The position numbers and the translations under genes were made by a program. Under the pieces are notes generated by a model. That model was not told the DNA's origin, did no database searches, and saw only the letters and a program-made list of their open reading frames with translations. Shown piece after piece: positions 14,625 through 20,070 of a stretch of DNA of 20,070 nt (its first letter is position 1; every line of letters begins with the position of its first letter). Source of the DNA: DUOJ01 sp041676265. GTDB taxonomy: Bacteria; Spirochaetota; Spirochaetia; Sphaerochaetales; Sphaerochaetaceae. The stretch lies in NCBI GenBank assembly GCA_041676265.1, contig JBAYSE010000017.1, positions 1-20,070 on the forward strand, written 5' to 3'.

Positions 14625-15964
14625 TCAATTTTTCATCGAAGCCGGTTGGCGGGTATTTTCCAATACATCCCGCCAAAGACTCCCCTCAACATTGATATGC
14701 TTGCGCTCAGAAACCGCTACTTTTATGGGGACATGGACATACTTATTGTTCAACAAGGAGATTAGAGCCTGAGTTTTACCGGCCATAGCGGCATGCACCG
14801 CATTAGAACCTAAACGGGAACAGTAAATTGAATCATTAGGGTTGGCTTTTGCACTCCTGATGATATAACTGGGGTCAATGTACTTTAGGCCAATCTCAAT
14901 CTTCTCCTTCTTAAAAAAATCTTTAATCTTCTTTTTCAAAAAAACCCCGATATCACCGAACCTAACATTGCCGGAAGCATCCTTCTCTCCGGTGGGTGGC
15001 ATCAAGTCTTGTCCGGCCCCTTCAGCTACCAATATAACGGCATGCTGGCGCTCCAAGATACGACGCTTTAGATGGGCCAAAAGGCCGTTCTCCCCCTCTA
15101 AATCGAAAGGATTTTCAGGAATTAAGCAGAAATTAACGTCACTCATCGCTAAAGCTGTGCTAGCGGCAATAAAACCCGACTCGCGTCCCATCACCTTCAC
15201 CAACCCAATTCCATTAATGGAGGCTTTACTTTCGGTATGAGCTCCTACAACGGCCGGAACAGCTTGCGTTACAGCAGTGTCAAACCCAAAAGAGCTCTGG
15301 ATAAAAGAGAGGTCGTTGTCGATTGTCTTGGGAACCCCGATAACGGCAATCTTCAGCCCCCTGCGCTTAATCTCCTCGCCAATGTCCCAAGCACCGCGAA
15401 GGGTTCCGTCGCCCCCTATCGTAATCAAAATATTGATATTAAGCCTCTCAAGCGAGTCAACTATTTCACCAACTCTGTCGCCGCCTCCCCGCGAGCTCCC
15501 CAAGATAGTGCCCCCCTTCTCCTGAATGTCATCAACTACATCGGGGTCTAAATTCATCAGCGGGAAGGGAGAGTTCTCCAGCAATCCACGGTAGCCAAAT
15601 TTCACTCCAGAGATGCGTCTGACACCATAGCGATACCAGAAACAGCGCACAACCGCTCTAATTACGTTGTTCAGGCCAGGACAAATGCCACCGCAAGTAA
15701 CAATGGCAGCGTGGACATGGGAGGATTGAAGTAGATCTTCTCCCGCGGACCGGCCAACTCCACGGTATCGTGGTAGAGGGCCTCCTCCTCGCCTGACTCA
15801 TTTTTAACGGCTTCAATGCTGTACAATATACGACTACTGTCACTCACATAGTCGGCCAAACCATCATCATTATTCTTCGACATCTCAATGGGAGAGGTAA
15901 TTTTAGCCTCCCCAAGTGAAGAGATCGAAAAATCGTATTTGTTTTTTGTCCTTTTACCTTCCAT
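14625..15964 (-). CDS. pfk: 6-phosphofructokinase (group II, ATP-type), frame broken near 15719
   Basis: The enzyme phosphorylates fructose 6-phosphate in glycolysis. Two adjoining frames form one 446-residue protein of the plant/trypanosome/treponeme type. The first runs from ATG 15964 (AAGGAG five bases upstream) through AGPREKIYFNPP (residue 82, base 15719). The second continues HVHAAIVTCGGICPGLNNVIRAVV and holds GGDGT (ATP site), PKTIDND (catalytic Asp) and MGRESGFIAA. Gly in GGDGT points to ATP rather than pyrophosphate as donor. Read literally, frame 1 ends at a TGA near 15671. One extra base in the C-run complementary to 15719-15721 restores everything, so this is either an assembly or sequencing error or a recent mutation. 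It starts 9 bases after the ModE-like gene. Confidence 0.9.
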
Positions 15965-15973
15965 GCCAGCTCC

Positions 15974-16345
15974 TTACTCTTCAGGTGAATATTCCTTGGT
16001 TAACTCCTTTAACTCCCGGGAAAAAGTGGAGAAAGGATCTATTAAACACTCTTTAGCTAAAGTTTGAAAATTGTCGTAAAGGGAGAGAAACTTTTGTCCA
16101 AACTCGGTCAAACAAGCCCCTTTCCGCTTAGAACCACCCCGCTTACGCTCAATAACAGCTACCCCCAAATACTCCTCTAAGTTCTTTATCATGGCAAAAG
16201 CCTTGGAATAAGAGATACCTAGGGAAAGGGCCGCAGATCGTAAAGAAGGGGCACTTCTGAGTTGCTCCAGAAGCCACATCACCCCGATACCCATAAATTT
16301 TTGTCCTTCGGGGGTTACTAAATAGAGTTTCGCTTTTATCTCCAT
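15974..16345 (-). CDS. ModE-like winged-helix regulator, DNA-binding domain only
   Basis: A 123-residue protein matching the LysR-like winged helix of the molybdate regulator ModE: SLRSAALSLGISYSKAFAMIKNLEEYLGVAVIERKRGGSKR-type sequence at about residues 34-75 covers the recognition helix and wing (IERKRGGSKRKGACLTEFGQ). It ends soon after and has no MOP/TOBE molybdate-binding domains, so it cannot sense molybdate as E. coli ModE does. The start overlaps the aminotransferase end by 10 bases and its stop is 9 bases before pfk, so it is inside the ligA-to-pfk operon. A molybdenum hydroxylase gene lies nearby at 19750; a regulatory link is only a guess. Confidence 0.85.
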   Translation of the reverse strand: MEIKAKLYLVTPEGQKFMGIGVMWLLEQLRSAPSLRSAALSLGISYSKAFAMIKNLEEYLGVAVIERKRGGSKRKGACLTEFGQKFLSLYDNFQTLAKECLIDPFSTFSRELKELTKEYSPEE

Positions 16346-17616
16346 AAAGTTTTACTCCTCGAATAAATCGCCTTTATTAAGGGGGCGATAAGCTCAAGAT
16401 CGACACTAGAATAGGCCACCCTTAATAAATTTCCTTCTAGAGCAACAGTACCGATTTGGGCCTCTTTTAACAACTCCTCTCTTAGGAGGGCCCCTTCTCC
16501 CTTACAAACAAAAGTACAGAAGTAGCCGGAATTGAAGGGAAGAGGGGTTAAAAGAGAAGCATCCTCTTGGGCAATTGCCTCCTTTAGCGCCACGTAGCGC
16601 TCTTTGAGTACTTTGGCAACTTGGGTAGTCTCTTCAATAAAATTCTCCCCATGGAGAACTTTTAACAACAGGGATTGCCCAATTTTGGAAGCACTCGAAA
16701 CCGATGCTCTAATAGCGCCGGTAGTTTTCTCCATAAGTGCCTGGTAGTGCTCGCCACTGAGTCCCTTAGAGCCGTAGGTTATAAAGCCCAGACGGAAGCC
16801 CCATACCAAAGCCTCTTTGGTTGCCGCATCACACTTAATCGCCAAAATATTCTCGTGAGCAGCGCTTAAAAGGGTAAAAAGGGAGTAAGGGTAGACATCA
16901 GGGGTGTGAAAAAGCCCCCAGTAGGCATCATCGATAACTACCACCAGGGATTTCCCCCGAGAGGCAAAAGAGACCAACACATCTCTCAACTCCTCGGCCT
17001 CCTCTCTCGTAGGAGTATAACCACTGGGGTTGTTAGGGAAATTCAGGACGATGAAAATTTTCGCTTGCCTTATTTCACTAATGGCATTGGCCAGAGCGTT
17101 TGTGGAAAACTTGAGCGCTTTATCAAAAAGAGGGGGAGTTTTAAGGCTACACCCTTGCTTTACTCCAAAAATCAAATCGTAGTTATCCCAACTGGGAGAG
17201 GGGACAATAATTTCATCTGTGGGGTCAAGAAAGAGCTCCCCAGCCAAGGTTAAAGCGTGGGTCAGCCCTGCACTTACAATCGGTAATGAAAAGAGTCTCT
17301 CCTTAAGAGGAGGATTTTTTCTGATCAACTCCTTTTGCCAAGCTAAACGCACCTCTTTTTCACCGGCGGTAGGGGCGTAACCTACCATCTCATCCACTGT
17401 CAAAAGCGCATCACACTTTTTAAAGAGGGAATGGCTCATATAGTGCCCTCCCTGTAGAGCCACCCCCGCAGTAGCATTGGCATAGGTGGCAATCTCGCGA
17501 GCTTCTTGGCTTTGCGCTACAATCCCTTTCGGAAAGTAGGCGCGCCGACCATACTCTGAGAGAGTTCTCTCAATGATGGTCCCTTTGAAGACCTGATTTA
17601 ACGCATTAGTAGTCAC
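16336..17616 (-). CDS. Class I/II (fold-type I) aminotransferase
   Basis: A 426-residue PLP-dependent transaminase. Visible are LNFPNNPSGYTPT (Asn195/196), VVVIDDAYWGLF (Asp230 for the pyridine nitrogen, Tyr232), the Schiff-base Lys267 in DAATKEALVWGFRLGF and the carboxylate-binding Arg nearer the C-terminus. It belongs to the aspartate/aromatic aminotransferase superfamily; the substrate cannot be told from the sequence. The start is GTG 17616, immediately after the ligA stop with no gap, and AAGGAGG lies five bases upstream inside the end of ligA. The tight packing implies translational coupling with ligA and with the following ModE-like gene. Confidence 0.93.
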   Translation of the reverse strand: MTTNALNQVFKGTIIERTLSEYGRRAYFPKGIVAQSQEAREIATYANATAGVALQGGHYMSHSLFKKCDALLTVDEMVGYAPTAGEKEVRLAWQKELIRKNPPLKERLFSLPIVSAGLTHALTLAGELFLDPTDEIIVPSPSWDNYDLIFGVKQGCSLKTPPLFDKALKFSTNALANAISEIRQAKIFIVLNFPNNPSGYTPTREEAEELRDVLVSFASRGKSLVVVIDDAYWGLFHTPDVYPYSLFTLLSAAHENILAIKCDAATKEALVWGFRLGFITYGSKGLSGEHYQALMEKTTGAIRASVSSASKIGQSLLLKVLHGENFIEETTQVAKVLKERYVALKEAIAQEDASLLTPLPFNSGYFCTFVCKGEGALLREELLKEAQIGTVALEGNLLRVAYSSVDLELIAPLIKAIYSRSKTLWR

Positions 17617-19644
17617 CTACTCCTCCTTTAGAAGAGTTAAAAACTCCTCTTCGCTAACAATCTTCACCTGCAACTCTATCGCTTGACGTAACTTTGAGCC
17701 GGCACCTCTGCCCACCAAAAGGTGGGTCGTTTTACCGGTTACGGCACTGCTGGTCCGCCCTCCACGCTTCTCAATCTCTTTTAAAGCTAAAGAGCGCGGA
17801 TTAAAAGCATCAAAGCTCCCCGTTACACACCACAGCTCACCTGCGAAAATTTGGGAAACCTCAAGCGCCTCCTCTTCTTCTACAAAAGTGAGACCCGCAG
17901 CTCTTAGAACCTCGATTTCTTGGCGCACTTCGGCATCACTAAAGTACTCGAAAAGATTCTCTACACTCTTCTCGCCGAGCCCTTTAATATTCAAAAAGAA
18001 GTCTCTGTTGCCACTATCGATAAGATTTAACAGCTGGTCCATACTTTTAATACCACTGTCCACCAAAAGGTCTACCCCTTTTTTTCCAAAATCGGCAACC
18101 CCAAGGGCGACTAAAACACTTCTAAAGGGGCGCTTTTTACTCTCCAAGATAGCCTTGGTCAGCCCCTCACTCTTCTTCTGTCCAAATCCCTCTAGCCCCT
18201 CCAGCGTGTTATAATCAAACTTGTAGAGCTCTCCAATACTCTTAACAAACCCCTTTTCTACCAAGAAGTTAATTGTCTCGGGGCCAAAGCCCTCTATATC
18301 CATCTGATTGCGCCCGGCAAAAAAGACAATTCTGCCCTTCACTTGATCGACACATGCCTCGGTGTTTGGGCAGAAAGTATGGGCCCCTTTTTGAACTAGC
18401 GGTGTTTTACACGCAGGGCAAACCGTCGGCATTTGCCAGGTCTTATTCCCCTCTTCATTCTTCTCAATGACCCGCTCAACGGCGGGAATTACGTCCCCCC
18501 GCTTGGAGATAGTCACACTATCTTTGAGGGCTAATTCGAGCAGATTAACATAATCTTGGTTGTGGAGGGTGACGTTAGAGACGACCGAATTACCCACCTT
18601 AACCGGCCTGATCCTGGCAACCGGTGTAATCCTGCCCGTACGGCCAACTTGCACATCAATACTCTCGACAACGCTCTCCCCTTCGGGGGCTTCAAATTTA
18701 TAAGCAATCGCCCAACGGGGGTGGTGCCCGGTGTAACCCAGAACTTCTCTGTATTCTAATTCATTGACCTTGACGACCAAGCCATCAATTTCGTAGGAGA
18801 GTCCCGATCGTTGGCGCGTTTGTTCGGCGACAAAAGTAGTGATTAAATCTAAGCCGTTGGTTGCTAAGAGGGCCTCCTGAGTAAAGAGACCATAACCCGA
18901 GTTGACCAAAAAGCCTTCCTCTTTAAGGAGTTCTAACCTCTCAGCATGGGTTGGAGGCCCCTCTTGTGGGTTATTGAAAAAGAGTTCGTAGGCAAACATC
19001 CTCAGTGGGATTTTGGCTGTCTCGCTACTCTTTAGCCGTCTCAAAGTCCCTGCTGCTAAGTTGCGTGGATTGGCAAAAGGGGTCTCTAGATTACTATTGA
19101 TGCTCTCGAATTGCTCAAGGGGGAGAAAAACTTCCCCCCTGACGGCGATGTTTAGCGCTTTGGAAAGCTTTAAGGGGATTGTCCCTATAGTCTTGGCATT
19201 CGGTGTTATGTCGTTCCCCACAATCCCATTACCCCGTGTGACCGCCCTCGCCAGATACCCTTCTTCGTAATAAAGGACAAGGGAGACGCCGTCAATTTTC
19301 TCCTCTACGACAAAGGAGAGGGGCTCATCTATCCTTTTACTTGTCTTGGTGACCCACTCTAAAATTCCTTGGGGTGCGTAGGTTTTATCTAAACTAAGCA
19401 TCGCCACCGTGTGGGCAACTTCGGGAAAACTAGAGTCCAAGTCACTGCCCACCCGTAAAGAGGGCGAATCTACTGCCTTTAAAGTGGGGTAGAGATTCTC
19501 CAGGTAAATTAGACGGTCGAGCATTCTGTCGTATTCGCGATCGGTTATCACAGGTTGCGCCGCTTTGTAGTAGAGGTCTTGATGTTTACGCACCTCAGTG
19601 CTGAGGTGAGCGATTTCCTGCCTGGCCATCTCAATTTTCTCCAT
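17617..19644 (-). CDS. ligA: NAD-dependent DNA ligase LigA
   Basis: It seals nicks in DNA using NAD+ during replication and repair. The product has 675 residues from ATG 19644 (677 from a GTG two codons upstream; AAGGAG lies 10 or 4 bases away respectively, so the start is ambiguous). Domains in order: Ia region with Tyr residues of the NMN site (LYYKAAQPVITDREYD), adenylation domain with the nucleophilic Lys116 in EEKIDGVSL, OB fold, a four-Cys zinc finger (Cys409/412/425/431), helix-hairpin-helix repeats (LEGLEGFGQKKSEGL, NIKGLGEKSVENL) and a C-terminal BRCT domain (about 593-675) with VTGSF and KTTHLLVG. All key residues are present. It opens the four-gene minus-strand operon. Confidence 0.97.
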   Translation of the reverse strand: MEKIEMARQEIAHLSTEVRKHQDLYYKAAQPVITDREYDRMLDRLIYLENLYPTLKAVDSPSLRVGSDLDSSFPEVAHTVAMLSLDKTYAPQGILEWVTKTSKRIDEPLSFVVEEKIDGVSLVLYYEEGYLARAVTRGNGIVGNDITPNAKTIGTIPLKLSKALNIAVRGEVFLPLEQFESINSNLETPFANPRNLAAGTLRRLKSSETAKIPLRMFAYELFFNNPQEGPPTHAERLELLKEEGFLVNSGYGLFTQEALLATNGLDLITTFVAEQTRQRSGLSYEIDGLVVKVNELEYREVLGYTGHHPRWAIAYKFEAPEGESVVESIDVQVGRTGRITPVARIRPVKVGNSVVSNVTLHNQDYVNLLELALKDSVTISKRGDVIPAVERVIEKNEEGNKTWQMPTVCPACKTPLVQKGAHTFCPNTEACVDQVKGRIVFFAGRNQMDIEGFGPETINFLVEKGFVKSIGELYKFDYNTLEGLEGFGQKKSEGLTKAILESKKRPFRSVLVALGVADFGKKGVDLLVDSGIKSMDQLLNLIDSGNRDFFLNIKGLGEKSVENLFEYFSDAEVRQEIEVLRAAGLTFVEEEEALEVSQIFAGELWCVTGSFDAFNPRSLALKEIEKRGGRTSSAVTGKTTHLLVGRGAGSKLRQAIELQVKIVSEEEFLTLLKEE

Positions 19645-19667
19645 AACCACTTCTCTCCTTGGTCCCT

Positions 19668-19696
19668 AGTATACCTGTTTTTAAACCTTTTGCCAT
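19668..19696 (-). promoter_or_regulatory. Candidate ligA operon promoter
   Basis: The minus strand shows ATGGCA (19691-19696), a 17-base spacer and TATACT (19668-19673), matching four and five of six consensus bases, about 25 bases before the ligA start. The spacing and position are good. Confidence 0.5.
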
Positions 19697-19714
19697 TGCA
19701 GAGGAGGGGGTTAA

Positions 19715-19753
19715 ATGGTATTTTTAGCTTTGAGGGAGCACACGAAAAGATGA
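19715..19753 (+). other. 12-codon leader ORF coupled to the molybdenum hydroxylase gene
   Basis: ATG 19715 follows a very strong ribosome site (GAGGAGGGGG, 19701-19710) and encodes MVFLALREHTKR before TGA 19751-19753. The stop overlaps the next gene's ATG (ATGA). The downstream gene itself has a weaker site, GAGGGAG, 11 bases from its start. Translational coupling or a leader-peptide control is plausible; a chance frame cannot be excluded. Confidence 0.4.
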
Positions 19754-20070
19754 CAGAAAAGACCCAAGATAGCCCCCAAATCCTCTATGGCGTTATTGTC
19801 AGGGCACCTATTGATGCGGGGACAATCTTGGCTGTGAACTTGCCAAACCTTGAGGCGAACAACTTCCTGCTGGATGCTAAAGATTTTGGAAACAACAATC
19901 TCATCAGTGTCTGTCAACAGGAGATCCCTATTTTTGCCTCTGTGGTCGTCGCTTATCGTGGAGAGCCTATTTTAGCCCTATTCGGTCCCGATAAAGAGGC
20001 TATTAAGCTTAAAGCCGGTGAGGTTGAAATCGACTTTCAAATCACCAAGGGAGAGAGCACAAAAACTATC
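19750..20070 (+). CDS. Xanthine dehydrogenase-like molybdopterin subunit, N-terminus (partial)
   Basis: 107 codons are visible from ATG 19750 to the window end. The sequence fits the a/b hammerhead domain at the start of molybdenum hydroxylases (xanthine dehydrogenase, aldehyde oxidase): ILYGVIVRAPIDAGTILAV, then a strand with EIPIFASVVVAYRGEPILAL, matching the usual VRYxGQPVALV strand, then FGPDKEAIKLKAGEVEIDF, like ...TxxxAxxAxxLVEVxYE. It begins directly at the hammerhead and lacks the short RxDxxxKVTGxAxY lead-in of most family members. The molybdenum-binding domains would lie outside the window, so the substrate cannot be judged. It is divergent from ligA and sits behind the leader ORF. 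Confidence 0.72.
   Translation, partial: MTEKTQDSPQILYGVIVRAPIDAGTILAVNLPNLEANNFLLDAKDFGNNNLISVCQQEIPIFASVVVAYRGEPILALFGPDKEAIKLKAGEVEIDFQITKGESTKTI

Noticed and set aside
15717..15722. Programmed -1 ribosomal frameshift in pfk.
   Set aside because: The bases around the junction do not form a slippery heptamer allowing both tRNAs to re-pair, and no pfk of this family is known to need recoding. An indel is more likely.
17888..19270. Open frames on the plus strand opposite ligA.
   Set aside because: They are shadows of the complete ligA gene, Ser/Arg/Pro-rich with no domain or ribosome site.
1..20070. Mobile elements, CRISPR arrays, tRNA or rRNA genes.
   Set aside because: I saw no transposase, integrase, regularly spaced repeats, cloverleaf or rRNA-like sequence. 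Intergenic gaps are all under about 225 bases.

Overview
The window looks like ordinary chromosome from a low-to-mid GC bacterium, most likely a member of the Spirochaetota (Treponema/Sphaerochaeta-like). This is inferred from family resemblance only: a small single-RRM RNA-binding protein, a long-form group II phosphofructokinase, the secD-yajC arrangement, and a TlpA / small CxxC protein / NapH-like ferredoxin cassette also known from anaerobes. The lineage call is moderate, and no rRNA or tRNA is present to anchor it. I see no insertion sequence, prophage, CRISPR array or tRNA.

Layout, left to right. Bases 1-2152 (minus) hold secD (its C-terminal end lies outside the window) and yajC, accessory subunits of the Sec translocon. 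A strong terminator separates them from groEL (2307-3953, minus), which has neither groES beside it nor a visible CIRCE operator. Bases 4162-6699 (plus) hold an EamA/DMT-type transporter and then a compact redox cassette: a membrane-anchored TlpA-like thioredoxin, a 54-residue CxxC membrane peptide nested in its 3' end, and a polytopic NapH-like 4Fe-4S protein. The last gene overlaps, tail to tail, a glycerate kinase gene. That gene closes a minus-strand operon (9244-6639) whose first two genes resemble the plant phytol kinase VTE5 and phytyl-phosphate kinase VTE6 (DUF92). This operon appears to start from a promoter that gives a leaderless mRNA.

Bases 9467-9742 (plus) encode an RRM protein with a clear terminator. 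Then come lemA and a DUF2207 membrane protein (minus, 12200-9794), divergent from argR (12334-12804). argR has a palindrome over its own promoter and is followed by pgi, glucose-6-phosphate isomerase.

Bases 19644-14625 (minus) form a tightly packed operon: ligA, a class I/II aminotransferase, a ModE-like winged-helix regulator and 6-phosphofructokinase. The pfk reading frame is broken by an apparent one-base deletion near 15719-15721. Divergent from ligA, a molybdenum hydroxylase (xanthine dehydrogenase-like) gene begins at 19750 behind a 12-codon coupled leader ORF and runs off the window.

The items most worth checking are the TlpA/CxxC/NapH electron-transfer cassette, the VTE5-VTE6-like isoprenyl-alcohol salvage pair with its leaderless promoter, and the pfk frameshift.
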